Shown in pieces: positions 43,176-51,930 of a stretch of 64,000 nt of DNA. The DNA comes from Corynebacterium tuberculostearicum (lineage in GTDB: Bacteria; Actinomycetota; Actinomycetes; Mycobacteriales; Mycobacteriaceae), in assembly GCF_016127015.1 (NCBI RefSeq), contig NZ_CP065972.1, forward strand, positions 620,001-684,000. The letters are read 5' to 3'. The first letter of the stretch is position 1. Each line of letters opens with the position of its first letter. The position numbers were made by a program, and so were the translations under genes. The notes beneath the pieces were generated by a model. It was not told the origin of the DNA, made no database searches, and worked only from the letters and a program-made list of their open reading frames with translations.

Positions 43176-44417
43176 ATGATGAATACACGCAGTGGGGAAG
43201 TAGAACACGAGGAAGCGCCCAAGATTCCGCGCGAAATCTGGGTCATGGTCACGGCCGCCTTTATTATCGCTTTGGGCTATGGCCTTATCGCCCCGCTGCT
43301 TCCGCAGTTCGTGGTGAGCTTCGATGTCTCCATGGCTGCCGCGGGCCTAGTGGTCTCCATCTTCGCCGCCTCGCGCCTTATCTTCGCGCCCATGTCCGGA
43401 TCGCTTGTGGATCGCGTCGGCTCGCGCCGCGTCTATCTTATCGGGCTCATGACCGTCGCGGTGACCACGGGTCTAGTCTCCATTGCACAAAGCTACTGGC
43501 ACATCGTGGCCCTGCGCGCCCTGGCCGGGATTGGCTCGACCATGTTCACCGTCTCCGCCATGGGTCTTATCGTGCGCATGTCTCCGCCGACAATTCGCGG
43601 CAAGTGCTCTGCCACCTACGCCACGGCCTTCCTGCTCGGTAACGTCGCCGGCCCGGTTCTTGGTGCCAGCCTGTCCTTCCTGGGTTTCCGCTGGCCATTT
43701 TTCATCTACGGCGTGGGCGTGGCACTGGCCGCGTTCGTCGTCTGGTGGCAAATGCCTCGCGTCAACCACAAGCAGGCCAGCCAGGATAAGCTGCCGCCCA
43801 TGCGCCTGCAGGAGGCCTGGGGCGATACCGCCTACCGCGCGGTGCTGACCTCCAACTTTGCCCATAGCTGGATCAACATGGGAGTGCGCGTATCCGTCCT
43901 GCCGCTTTTTGCCGCCTCCATCTTCCACAATGGCGCGGCCGCCTCCGGCCTGGCGCTCGCAGTCTTTGCAGCCGGCAACGCCATCGTGTTGCAGTTCTCC
44001 GGCAAGTGGTCCGATATCCACGGCCGCAAACCACTTATCCTCATCGGCCTCGTCGGCTCCGCCACCTTCATGGTGCTCATGGGCATGGCCACCAGCGTGT
44101 GGTTCCTCTTGCTCGTCTCCGCCTTCGCCGGCGCCTCTTCCGGGCTTATCAACCCCTCCCAGCAGGCCGCGGTGGGCGACATCGTGGGCAATGACCGCTC
44201 CGGCGGCAAGGTGCTATCCACCTTCCAGATGGCCGGAGACTTCGGCCAAATCCTAGGCCCCATGCTCATTGGCCTGCTTGCCGACGCCTCCGGCTTCCCC
44301 CTCGCCTTCACCGTCTGCGGAGCCATCGCCTTCATCGGCATCATCGCCTGGGCATTCGGCCGCGACCCGCATGCCGGGGCGGGGAACAAGCCGAAGCGAG
44401 TTCCGCAGGAGAAGTAG
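43176..44417 (+). CDS. MFS drug/metabolite exporter
   Basis: About 413 residues with twelve predicted membrane spans. The MFS A-motif is visible (GSLVDRVGSRRVYLIG) and repeated in the second half (GKWSDIHGRKPLIL). The arrangement is that of 12-span DHA1-type proton antiporters. A central loop of about 35 residues (RVNHKQASQDKLPPMRLQEAWGD) links the halves. Start ATG 43176 or 43179; no strong ribosome-binding site, and TAGAGT lies 10 nt upstream. Mycobacteria also have an MFS gene near kgd and deaD. The substrate is not predictable. Confidence 0.85.
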   Translation: MMNTRSGEVEHEEAPKIPREIWVMVTAAFIIALGYGLIAPLLPQFVVSFDVSMAAAGLVVSIFAASRLIFAPMSGSLVDRVGSRRVYLIGLMTVAVTTGLVSIAQSYWHIVALRALAGIGSTMFTVSAMGLIVRMSPPTIRGKCSATYATAFLLGNVAGPVLGASLSFLGFRWPFFIYGVGVALAAFVVWWQMPRVNHKQASQDKLPPMRLQEAWGDTAYRAVLTSNFAHSWINMGVRVSVLPLFAASIFHNGAAASGLALAVFAAGNAIVLQFSGKWSDIHGRKPLILIGLVGSATFMVLMGMATSVWFLLLVSAFAGASSGLINPSQQAAVGDIVGNDRSGGKVLSTFQMAGDFGQILGPMLIGLLADASGFPLAFTVCGAIAFIGIIAWAFGRDPHAGAGNKPKRVPQEK

Positions 44418-44431
44418 GTACTAATTCTCGG

Positions 44432-45724
44432 CTAGAGAATTTCACCCAATTGGGAAACGCAAAGATAAACGAAGGCAACGGAGATTACCGCCATCAAGGT
44501 GTTGACGATCCAACCGTTTCTCCATTGCTTTGGGGTGTGTTTGGTATTCAGCAGGACCAAAAGCGTAAGGCCTAAGAACGGCATAAACAATGCGCCCAGG
44601 ACGCCGTAGGCGATGATGAGTCCGGTTGGCTTTCCAAGGAGCAAAAGCAGCATTGGTGGGAAAGTTAGCCAGATGAGGTAAGCGCGGTAGTACTTTCCAC
44701 CAGTACTGGTCCGGGGATCGCCTTGCGGGATCTTTTTGAGGTGACCTATGTAGTCGGCAAACATCAGGGATACACCGTTCCAAACACCAAGGCAGGAAGA
44801 GAACGCGGCGGAGAAGAACCCGACGATGAACAACTTAGACATGAACGTTCCGTAGCGGTCCTCGAGAACGTCTGCCATATCAACGAGACCCTGGTCATTA
44901 TCAGAGACCGCGACATTGGCGCTGTAGAGGAGTTCAGCGCCCAGCGCGAGTGTGGCTAAGACAAAAATACCGGTAACTGCGTATGCCACTGCATTGTCCA
45001 TGCGCATAACTTGCATCCATTTTGGTGTGTACCATTCCTTTTCTCTCAGCCAGTAGCCGTAAGCGGCAAGCGTGATTGTGCCGCCCACTCCGCCAGCGAT
45101 GGACAACACATAGACGAAGGAGCCATCTGGAATCTGTGGTACCAAACCACCGATGACTTCGGGAAGGTTCGGAGCTGTAATGGCGGCGATGCCCACCACG
45201 GTGACAAACATGATTCCGACTAAGATGGCTGATAGCTTCTCGAAAAGCTGATATCGCCCAAGCCAAGTTAGAGTGAAGCAGGATATTCCAGCAATAATTG
45301 CCCACATTTCGAGACTGGTACCTGGGAAAAGGGCGCTAAGAGCGAGGCCAGCGCCGGACATCGATGCAGCGCCGTAGACGAGACCCCAAATAACGATATA
45401 TGGGGCAAAATACCAGGAGGTCCACCGTCCCAACTCGCGCCAGCCATGGAACATAGTGTTTCCGGTAGCAAGGCTATACCGACCGACACCTTCGACCAGT
45501 ACAATCTTCATAATTGTGCCGATGATGACCGCCCAAAGGAGCGCGTAGCCATAGCGCTGGCCAGCGATCATGGTGGCCACTAGGTCGGCCGCACCAACGC
45601 CTGTCGCTGCGGCAACTAGTCCTGGACCGACTAAGGTCCATTTCACTCTAGCTCGGTTGGCAGTGTCTACGTTGTGTCTGCTGCCTGCAGGCCGTGCAGA
45701 ACTCGATTCGCTGGTGTGACTCAT
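44432..45724 (-). CDS. Nramp-related transporter lacking canonical metal ligands
   Basis: About 430 residues and eleven to twelve spans in the LeuT-like Nramp arrangement. The overall pattern around helix 1 (WTLVGPGLVAAA...MIAGQRYGYALLW) is Nramp-like. The metal-binding DPGN is replaced by GAAD, and the helix-6 MPHN region reads TLAA. Canonical Mn/Fe ligands are therefore absent, as in Nramp-related proteins reported to move Mg2+ or other substrates. ATG 45724 has a GAGAGGG site. It lies downstream of the helicase gene on the same strand and has its own promoter. Confidence 0.8.
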   Translation of the reverse strand: MSHTSESSSARPAGSRHNVDTANRARVKWTLVGPGLVAAATGVGAADLVATMIAGQRYGYALLWAVIIGTIMKIVLVEGVGRYSLATGNTMFHGWRELGRWTSWYFAPYIVIWGLVYGAASMSGAGLALSALFPGTSLEMWAIIAGISCFTLTWLGRYQLFEKLSAILVGIMFVTVVGIAAITAPNLPEVIGGLVPQIPDGSFVYVLSIAGGVGGTITLAAYGYWLREKEWYTPKWMQVMRMDNAVAYAVTGIFVLATLALGAELLYSANVAVSDNDQGLVDMADVLEDRYGTFMSKLFIVGFFSAAFSSCLGVWNGVSLMFADYIGHLKKIPQGDPRTSTGGKYYRAYLIWLTFPPMLLLLLGKPTGLIIAYGVLGALFMPFLGLTLLVLLNTKHTPKQWRNGWIVNTLMAVISVAFVYLCVSQLGEIL

Positions 45725-45755
45725 GGCACCCTCTCGATTGATTGTGTTTCTAATC

Positions 45756-45785
45756 ACTATAGGGAGGGTGGTGCTTTTCTATCAG
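45756..45785 (-). promoter_or_regulatory. Candidate promoter of the Nramp-related gene
   Basis: On the minus strand CTGATA (45780-45785), an 18-nt spacer and TATAGT (45756-45761) lie 31 nt before the start codon. The ribosome-binding site GAGAGGG follows. A housekeeping-type promoter is plausible. Confidence 0.4.
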
Positions 45786-45818
45786 GAAAACGAGGATTTC
45801 AATTTTTCGATCGGCCGT

Positions 45819-48800
45819 CTAGGCCACCGTTCTTCCCGCAGCGTAGAGAGCCTTGGGCATTGCTCGCTGGAGCTTCCATTCGAATTGGATCGGCTTTTCT
45901 CCATGATGTGACACATAATCCACAGCGCCTAAATAGGTATAAGCGCTCGCTGTACCGACTTCGTTCTTCTTGTTAAAACGCGAGGCTATGAGAATCTTGC
46001 CATCACGGTTCTGATGGCCGATGTAGCGTTTAGCCGCCTTCGACTTCAGCGTCGTTGTTGATTGAGATTCCCAGTGCAACAGATCAGGTGAAATTGGATA
46101 GTCTCGGTAATTCGTAGAGGAACTTACTTGTTCGTCTTTTTGGAACGTCACCAAGAACAGGTCTGTATTGATATCGGGGAAGTATTTCACGCCCTCGCGG
46201 GGAAGGTTCACAAGTCGTGCAAGGCTTCCAGTCTCCAAAGCACCAATTAGTTCAGCCAATGAATAGTCCGCGTGCGTCTCCAACACAGAGGTCTCGCTAT
46301 GCTGCGGAATAATGCGAGAGGAGTCGCTGCACATTTGCATAACCTGTTGCAATTCCCAAGCAACCTGCGGGTGCTGGCGCAATATCATCAGTGCCTCGTC
46401 ATAAGAACCGGGATGCGGAGAATTTGAGTTTGCCCAGAACCCGAGAACGAGCATCCGGGTGAAAGCTTGATCGGATGGTTCCATGTCGGCATAGCGGAGA
46501 TCTGGGGTGGAAAGGATGCGCAGGTAGGCATCGATTCGGTGCGGATCGTTGACGTGGAGGAAAACCCGAACCCGATTAAGTAGAAACGCCTCGGTCTCAC
46601 TGGCGTTCTGCTGAAGGAGGCCTTCTTCACGAAGTAACCGCGTCCATGAATATTTTGAGGGGCGATAGATGTCTTCTAATTGGAGATTTGCTTCCTCAAG
46701 GAACTCTTTGAGATCTGTAGTTCGAATTTCAGAGAGCAATGCCCGTACTTTGCGTAGGGAATTTCGCGAGATCTTCTTGACATTGTGAAGAACCTGCTCG
46801 GTTGTCGTTTGGTCGAGCTGAATATGTGACCCAGGTGGAGTCGTGGGAAATCCCTGTTCAATTTCTTCGGTCAAGCGCTTGCCCCGTTTCCGGGTTAGGG
46901 CATGGAACTTTCGCTCGAAATCAAAATCTGCATGCTGTTGGCCAATGAAATCGAAAATGACGCAGGAGTCTTTACCTGGAGATAGACGGAGACCGCGACC
47001 TAGTTGTTGCAGAAAGACCACGGGGCTTTGTGTCGGGCGGAGCAAAAGTAGGGTGTTAACAGCTGGGATGTCTATTCCCTCGTTAAATATATCTACAGAG
47101 AACAAAACTTTGACTTCGCCAGCCTCCAGCTCTCTAATGGCCTGGGCTCGCTCTACGGCAGAGAGCTCGTTCGTTACAGCGCGCGCTGGGATTCCAAATT
47201 GTTGGAACTGCGTTGCCATATATTTTGCGTGAGCAATAGTGACGCAAAACCCGATAGCTTTCATCTCTGAGAGATCGAAAACGCGTCGGTTAAGCTCGTT
47301 AATAATGAAGCGGGTGCGCTTTTCTCCTGCTTTGATGTAGAACTCAGAGAGCTCTCTGGAGTTATAGTCTCTCCTGCCTCGGCTCCAGGTCAACGAAGAA
47401 AGGTCCGTTCCATCAGCAATCCCGTAGTAATGCATAGGAACTAAGAGCTGTAAACGCAAAGCATCCCACAAGCGCAGTTCATGGGCTACGCGGTAGTCAA
47501 AGTATTTTTGAACGTTTTCGCCATCACCACGTTCTGGGGTTGCTGTTAAGCCTACGAGCTCTCGTGGTTGGAAGTGGTCTAAAAGCGCGTTATAGGTGGG
47601 AGCTTGTGCGTGATGGAACTCGTCAATTATTACGACATCAAAGCGTTTGGGATCTAGCTTTTGTAGACGAGAAGCGTGTAGAGATTGCACGCTTGCAAAA
47701 ACAAAATCCCAACGGTGGGGCTCAGCGCCGTCGACAAGCAGCTCTCCAAAATCTGCGTCTTTGAGAACTTCCCGGAAAGTCCGTCGGGCCTGGTGAAGAA
47801 TTTCCTTTCGGTGAGCCACGAAGAGCAATTGGGGACGTCGCTTCCATTGTTCGCAAAGATTTCGATAATCCAGTGCAGCCACTACGGTCTTTCCAGTTCC
47901 TGTCGCTGCTACCAGGAGGTTTCGATGTCGATGCTTTATCTCGCGCTCTGACCTCAACGCCTCGAGCATTTCTTCTTGGTATGGGTAGGGCGTTACCTCT
48001 AGGCCAGAAAGCTCCAATTGGCGAAGCGCTCCGGACGATTCACCGCCTTTGGCAATGCGCAGAGACCGTTCCAGTCGCTCCATGTCACTAATAGGGTCGA
48101 AGGTTTTAAAATGGCTGTCGTGCCAGTAACTATCGAAAGTCTTGATGAATTTATTGATTACTTCTGGTGTTGCGGTGTTAGATCCGCGGACGTTCCACTC
48201 CCAACCATCGACTAGAGCGGACCTTGACAGGTTAGAACTACCAATAAATGCAGTGTCGAAACCGGACTTTCGGCGGAACAGCCAAGCCTTGGCATGAAGG
48301 CGAGTGGATTTGTGCTCGTAGCAAATTTTCACCTCTGCCTGATACTTCTCAACCAATCGCTTGAGAGCGGCTGCGTCAGACGCACCGCAGTACGTAGAAG
48401 TAAGAAGGCGGAAGGGAATCTTGTTGTCTCGGAGATACTCGAGCTGTCTATCAAGGACGCTAATGCCGGAATTCTTAATGAAGGCGCACAGTAGGTCTAC
48501 CGAATCGGCCGTCTTGATTTCTCTCTCGATTTCGCTGGTTAAACTAGACTCTCCCAGGGCGTTGGTAAATAGTGCGCTCTTGGTGAGTGAAACGTCTGGA
48601 AGGAGGGGCGGATCTGCTAACCCCGAGTTGTAGACAGCGTAAAGAAGCTCCTCGGAATCGATTCCCTCATCATCGCCCAGTAGAAGCGCAATGTTGTTAA
48701 TCAGAGCAACTCGGTCTTCGGGTGACTTCAATCCGAGGAGACGGTGCTCTAAGAGTGAGCCGATGTGCTGAGCAATCGCCGAGGTGTAGCGGCCTTGAGC

Positions 48801-48941
48801 TTCCTGATCGGAACTTCTTCCAATACCGAATCCTGCAGCAGGGTGTTGGTTTAGCGTTTCCTCCATTCGCTCGCGAATCCGGGTTGTAATGGGGGTTTCG
48901 TATACGCCAAAAGGTAGGGAAGAATCGGGACTGGTGCTCAT
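45819..48941 (-). CDS. PLD-nuclease/superfamily 2 helicase/DUF3427 protein
   Basis: About 1040 residues in three parts. Residues about 115-290: a phospholipase D-type nuclease domain with HAKAWLF and IGSSNLSRSAL; the HKD aspartate is not in its usual place. Residues about 325-660: an SF2 helicase with ATGTGKT, DEFHHA, LTATPERGDG and QQLGRGLRL. The rest is a DUF3427 region ending near RYIGHQNRDGKILIASRF. Proteins of this layout often neighbour NUDIX hydrolases, and one is encoded about 540 bp upstream here. Roles in DNA repair or phage defence are suspected. The DNA is more AT-rich than the surroundings, suggesting transfer. Confidence 0.88.
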   Translation of the reverse strand: MSTSPDSSLPFGVYETPITTRIRERMEETLNQHPAAGFGIGRSSDQEAQGRYTSAIAQHIGSLLEHRLLGLKSPEDRVALINNIALLLGDDEGIDSEELLYAVYNSGLADPPLLPDVSLTKSALFTNALGESSLTSEIEREIKTADSVDLLCAFIKNSGISVLDRQLEYLRDNKIPFRLLTSTYCGASDAAALKRLVEKYQAEVKICYEHKSTRLHAKAWLFRRKSGFDTAFIGSSNLSRSALVDGWEWNVRGSNTATPEVINKFIKTFDSYWHDSHFKTFDPISDMERLERSLRIAKGGESSGALRQLELSGLEVTPYPYQEEMLEALRSEREIKHRHRNLLVAATGTGKTVVAALDYRNLCEQWKRRPQLLFVAHRKEILHQARRTFREVLKDADFGELLVDGAEPHRWDFVFASVQSLHASRLQKLDPKRFDVVIIDEFHHAQAPTYNALLDHFQPRELVGLTATPERGDGENVQKYFDYRVAHELRLWDALRLQLLVPMHYYGIADGTDLSSLTWSRGRRDYNSRELSEFYIKAGEKRTRFIINELNRRVFDLSEMKAIGFCVTIAHAKYMATQFQQFGIPARAVTNELSAVERAQAIRELEAGEVKVLFSVDIFNEGIDIPAVNTLLLLRPTQSPVVFLQQLGRGLRLSPGKDSCVIFDFIGQQHADFDFERKFHALTRKRGKRLTEEIEQGFPTTPPGSHIQLDQTTTEQVLHNVKKISRNSLRKVRALLSEIRTTDLKEFLEEANLQLEDIYRPSKYSWTRLLREEGLLQQNASETEAFLLNRVRVFLHVNDPHRIDAYLRILSTPDLRYADMEPSDQAFTRMLVLGFWANSNSPHPGSYDEALMILRQHPQVAWELQQVMQMCSDSSRIIPQHSETSVLETHADYSLAELIGALETGSLARLVNLPREGVKYFPDINTDLFLVTFQKDEQVSSSTNYRDYPISPDLLHWESQSTTTLKSKAAKRYIGHQNRDGKILIASRFNKKNEVGTASAYTYLGAVDYVSHHGEKPIQFEWKLQRAMPKALYAAGRTVA

Positions 48942-49149
48942 AATGACCAAATTCTAAAGGTTTTGCACTTTTAATTGGCCTATAAGAGGATTAGCGAAGT
49001 AATTTTCTCCCGCTGATTTTGTTCTGCATCGATTTCAGGAGAGTGTGAACTCTTTGAAGAAAAGCGTGTACAGATTCCGAACCCTATATTCCCTTTTGAT
49101 TGGAGCCCGGATTGAGAAGCCCGAAATGGTTACATGATGAAATTTTTTA

Positions 49150-49494
49150 GTGGCTGAGGTGGGCATCCGTTTAGGTTGGCCAACTACCGGTCCGACAGAA
49201 GAAGTATCTCGGGTCTCCAGCCTTCTGGCAAGCGGCACCATGCATGGAGAGGAGTTCCTACCCGGACCAAAGTTTAGGAATGTCAATGGCGTGGGCCGAA
49301 AATACTTTGACCTCTATTCAGCGCGGCCTTCATATGAGGGGAAAGCGACCAACGGAGGAAAAGCAACGCAGGAAATCGCCGCATTGGCGGAATCCGATCC
49401 GCAATTGGTATTGCGTTTGGCGGAGGATATCCGCCGCATGCTGGCAGAAGGCAAATACGAAAGGAAGAATCTTTCTTTCCTTAGCTGTGACTAG
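49150..49494 (+). CDS. Small orphan protein or gene remnant
   Basis: A possible 114-residue product from a GTG at 49150, without a ribosome-binding site. The second half (QEIAALAESDPQLVLRLAEDIRRMLAEGK) has good codon bias and would form an amphipathic helix; the first half (RLGWPTTGPTEEVSRVSSLLASGT) is not recognisable. It faces the NUDIX gene and overlaps its 3' end by 14 nt. It could be a small gene of the helicase locus or the tail of a decayed larger gene. The 208 bp between it and the helicase start hold nothing else I can support. Confidence 0.35.
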   Translation: MAEVGIRLGWPTTGPTEEVSRVSSLLASGTMHGEEFLPGPKFRNVNGVGRKYFDLYSARPSYEGKATNGGKATQEIAALAESDPQLVLRLAEDIRRMLAEGKYERKNLSFLSCD

Positions 49495-49876
49495 AAGCAA
49501 TAGCTTCTACTGCCGGGATATCTGCGGGAGCCCACGTCAGGTGCGCAGCCTCTGTGGAGGTAACCCATTTTGTATCGTCATGGTCGGTCAGGCGTAGGTC
49601 GCCGTCGACAAGCGTGCAGTAGAAAGTGGTTAGCTCAATCGTCGCAAAATCGTACTCGTAGGTTGTTGTCGTCACTTTCTGGCCAACCTCGGCGATGAGG
49701 TTGAGCTCCTCGCGAATTTCTCGCGCTAGAGCTTCCTCAGGAGTTTCACCAGGCTCAATCTTTCCACCTGGAAATTCCCAGTGGCCTTCTAGTGGTTTGC
49801 CCGGTTTCTTTCGGCAGGCGAGGAAACGCTGGCCATCATGGAAGACGGCGCCGACGACGCGGATGGGTTTAGACAT
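49481..49876 (-). CDS. NUDIX hydrolase ((deoxy)nucleoside triphosphate pyrophosphohydrolase)
   Basis: A 131-residue MutT-like enzyme. The NUDIX box is complete: GGKIEPGETPEEALAREIRE, then EL, with G, E and the REIREE core. Family members hydrolyse oxidised or non-canonical (d)NTPs such as 8-oxo-dGTP or CTP analogues. Upstream the start is followed by VVGAVFHDGQRFLACRK, typical of this subgroup. It lies upstream of the DUF3427 helicase on the same strand. Such pairing recurs in bacteria, which suggests functional linkage. A CACAAT box 6 nt before the ATG may give a leaderless message. Confidence 0.88.
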   Translation of the reverse strand: MSKPIRVVGAVFHDGQRFLACRKKPGKPLEGHWEFPGGKIEPGETPEEALAREIREELNLIAEVGQKVTTTTYEYDFATIELTTFYCTLVDGDLRLTDHDDTKWVTSTEAAHLTWAPADIPAVEAIASSHS

Positions 49877-49920
49877 GACTTTATTGTGCCTTAGATCTCG
49901 AAAACGTCTAGACAGTGAGC

Positions 49921-49936
49921 TGTTACTTAGCTAACA
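49921..49936. promoter_or_regulatory. TGTTA-N6-TAACA palindrome upstream of yjiH
   Basis: TGTTA (49921-49925), a 6-nt spacer and TAACA (49932-49936), 74 bp before the YjiH start codon. Same 5-6-5 spacing as the palindrome in the hutG/hutR gap, but a different sequence. It is a candidate operator. Confidence 0.3.
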
Positions 49937-50009
49937 TATCCCCAATGTTCGCGTAAGGCTGTCACGCGGGCTTGATTTTTGTATGCAAGCTTGAGGGGAC
50001 GGTTTTACT

Positions 50010-51356
50010 GTGACTTCTACCGAATCGGTTTACTCCTCCATCCAGAGCCATGATGGGGAACTCCCGCAGCCTGGCGGACGGTGGAAACTCTTTCTATATA
50101 GCGCCATTGGCGCGTTCGTATTCTTCCTGCCGGTGACGTATCAGGATAAGCGCTCCATTCCTTTGGACCACATGGTCACGATGGTGCGCGAAGGGATTCC
50201 GGCGCTGGTGCCGTGGATTATCTTTGCCCTTGCTGTCTACGGCACGGTGCGCAGCTTTACCACCGGGGCGTTTAAGGAAAGCGCGCTGCAGGCGGTCTTT
50301 GCGGTGCTCAACATTGTGGGTGCGATGGTCTCCTTCCTTATGGTCATCGATGCACTGCCGTGGGTGCTGGGCGATGAAGACCTAGTGCCGTTCCTGTGGA
50401 ACTCCATCGCGATTCCAGTTGGCCTCATTGTGCCTATCGGTGGGGCATTCCTGGCGTTTCTCATTGGCTTTGGTTTGCTGGAATTTGTCGGCGTGCTCAT
50501 GCAGCCCATCATGCGGCCGCTGTGGAAGACGCCGGGGCGCTCCGCCATTGACGCGGTGGCCTCGTTTGTGGGCTCGTATTCGCTGGGCATTTTGGTGACG
50601 GACCGCGTCTACCAAAAAGGCGGCTATACCGGGCGCGAGGCGGCCATCATTGCCACCGGCTTTTCGACGGTCTCTGCGGCCTTCATGGTTATCGTGGCCA
50701 AGCAGCTTGACCTGATGAAGATCTGGGGCACCTATTTTATTGTCACGCTCATCGTGACCTTTGTAGTGACGGCCATTACCGTGCGCATTCCGCCGCTGCG
50801 CACCATTCCGGATGAGTACTTTGCAGACGCGCACCCAGACCCGGAAAAGCCGGTGGAGGGCTCGCGCATCAAGAACGCGTGGCGCGAAGCAATGCTGGCA
50901 CTGCAGCGCGCGCCGTCCTTGTGGGAGTCCATCTGGGAAAATCTGCGCGATGGCGTGCGCATGGCGGCGGCCATCGTGCCTTCCATTATGTCGGTGGGCC
51001 TTATTGGCCTACTGCTTGCGCGCTTTACGCCCATCTTCGAGTGGATTGGCTACCTGTTTTATCCGTTCGCGTGGGTAGTGCAGCTGCCGGAGCCGGTCCA
51101 GGCTGGAAAGGGCGCGGCCATGGGTATTGCGGAGATGTTCCTGCCCGCCACCGCAGTGGCAGGCAGCGACAGCATGGTCCTCAAGTTCGTCATCGGCGTG
51201 GTGGCAGTTTCAGCCATTATTTTCTTCTCCGCTCTGGTGCCGTGCATCCTGGCAACCAAGATTCCGGTGAAACTGACCCACCTGGTCATCATTTGGTTTG
51301 AGCGTGTAGCGCTGACCATTCTTATCGCCACGCCGATTGCCCACCTGCTGTTTTGA
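50010..51356 (+). CDS. YjiH-family membrane protein (nucleoside-recognition/gate domain)
   Basis: A 448-residue protein with about ten spans in two similar halves. Each contains the Gate-type pattern (RSAIDAVASFVGSYSLGILVTDRVY; AAMGIAEMFLPATAVAGSDSM), as in YjiH. YjiH-type genes recur next to histidine-utilisation genes in several bacteria, suggesting a transport role for histidine, urocanate or related compounds; that is an inference from context. GTG start with a GAGGGG site 11 nt upstream. It is upstream of hutG in convergent orientation, so it is not in the hut operon. Confidence 0.8.
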   Translation: MTSTESVYSSIQSHDGELPQPGGRWKLFLYSAIGAFVFFLPVTYQDKRSIPLDHMVTMVREGIPALVPWIIFALAVYGTVRSFTTGAFKESALQAVFAVLNIVGAMVSFLMVIDALPWVLGDEDLVPFLWNSIAIPVGLIVPIGGAFLAFLIGFGLLEFVGVLMQPIMRPLWKTPGRSAIDAVASFVGSYSLGILVTDRVYQKGGYTGREAAIIATGFSTVSAAFMVIVAKQLDLMKIWGTYFIVTLIVTFVVTAITVRIPPLRTIPDEYFADAHPDPEKPVEGSRIKNAWREAMLALQRAPSLWESIWENLRDGVRMAAAIVPSIMSVGLIGLLLARFTPIFEWIGYLFYPFAWVVQLPEPVQAGKGAAMGIAEMFLPATAVAGSDSMVLKFVIGVVAVSAIIFFSALVPCILATKIPVKLTHLVIIWFERVALTILIATPIAHLLF

Positions 51357-51403
51357 TAAGTTGAACCCAAGACGGATAAGAGGATCGATATCGCTGGAGG
51401 GCA

Positions 51404-51892
51404 ATGATGCTTATAGCCACTATCGCAGCTGAGGTAGCTTTTTTGCTTTGCTTAGTGGCCGGCTGCCTCTTGCGCTACGTCTTTAATCTTCGCAAACTTG
51501 GCTTGATACTTATGGCCGCGACCCCAATCATCGACCTGCTGCTCTTGGCATTTTTCTATGTGAGCCTGAGCCAAGGTGGTACGGCCGAGTTCATGCACGG
51601 CTTCGCGGCCTTTTATATTGCTTTCTCGGTTGTCTTCGGCACAGACATTATTGGATTCGTTGACCAGAAAGTTTCTGGAGTTGCACCCCGAGAAAGTGCT
51701 CATGCGGACAGGCGCAGTTTTATAAAGTGCGTGGTTGCGAGTTCCGGAGCAGCGCTTTTGCTGCTCATAGGCATTGTGGTGACTGGCTTAGCGGGTAGCT
51801 TCTGGCTTGTCTACTGGCTCATCGCCGTTGCCTTTACTCCCGCTATGTGGTGGGGAGTCCAACGTTGGATGAGTAAGAAAGCTACCCGATAA
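51404..51892 (+). CDS. Hypothetical four-span membrane protein
   Basis: About 162 residues with four hydrophobic spans (AAEVAFLLCLVAGCLLRY; LGLILMAATPIIDLLLLAFFY; AFYIAFSVVFGTDIIGFV; LLLIGIVVTGLAGSFWLVYWL). I recognise no family. A CTGGAGG site precedes two adjacent ATGs (51404 and 51407). It is 47 nt after the YjiH gene and probably co-transcribed. The A+T-richer codon choice differs slightly from the neighbours. No function is suggested. Confidence 0.6.
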   Translation: MMLIATIAAEVAFLLCLVAGCLLRYVFNLRKLGLILMAATPIIDLLLLAFFYVSLSQGGTAEFMHGFAAFYIAFSVVFGTDIIGFVDQKVSGVAPRESAHADRRSFIKCVVASSGAALLLLIGIVVTGLAGSFWLVYWLIAVAFTPAMWWGVQRWMSKKATR

Positions 51893-51915
51893 GCTGCACG
51901 GCCCAAGTAAAGCCC

Positions 51916-51930
51916 AACGCCGTTGGCGTT
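51916..51930. terminator. Short hairpin between membrane-protein gene and hutG
   Basis: AACGCC, GTT, GGCGTT form a 6-bp stem in the 37-bp gap between convergent genes, followed by TAG. It could be a weak bidirectional terminator. Confidence 0.35.

Noticed and set aside
49035..49286. An 83-codon minus-strand frame between helicase and NUDIX genes
   Set aside because: No start signal, biased composition and overlap with the better plus-strand frame at 49150.
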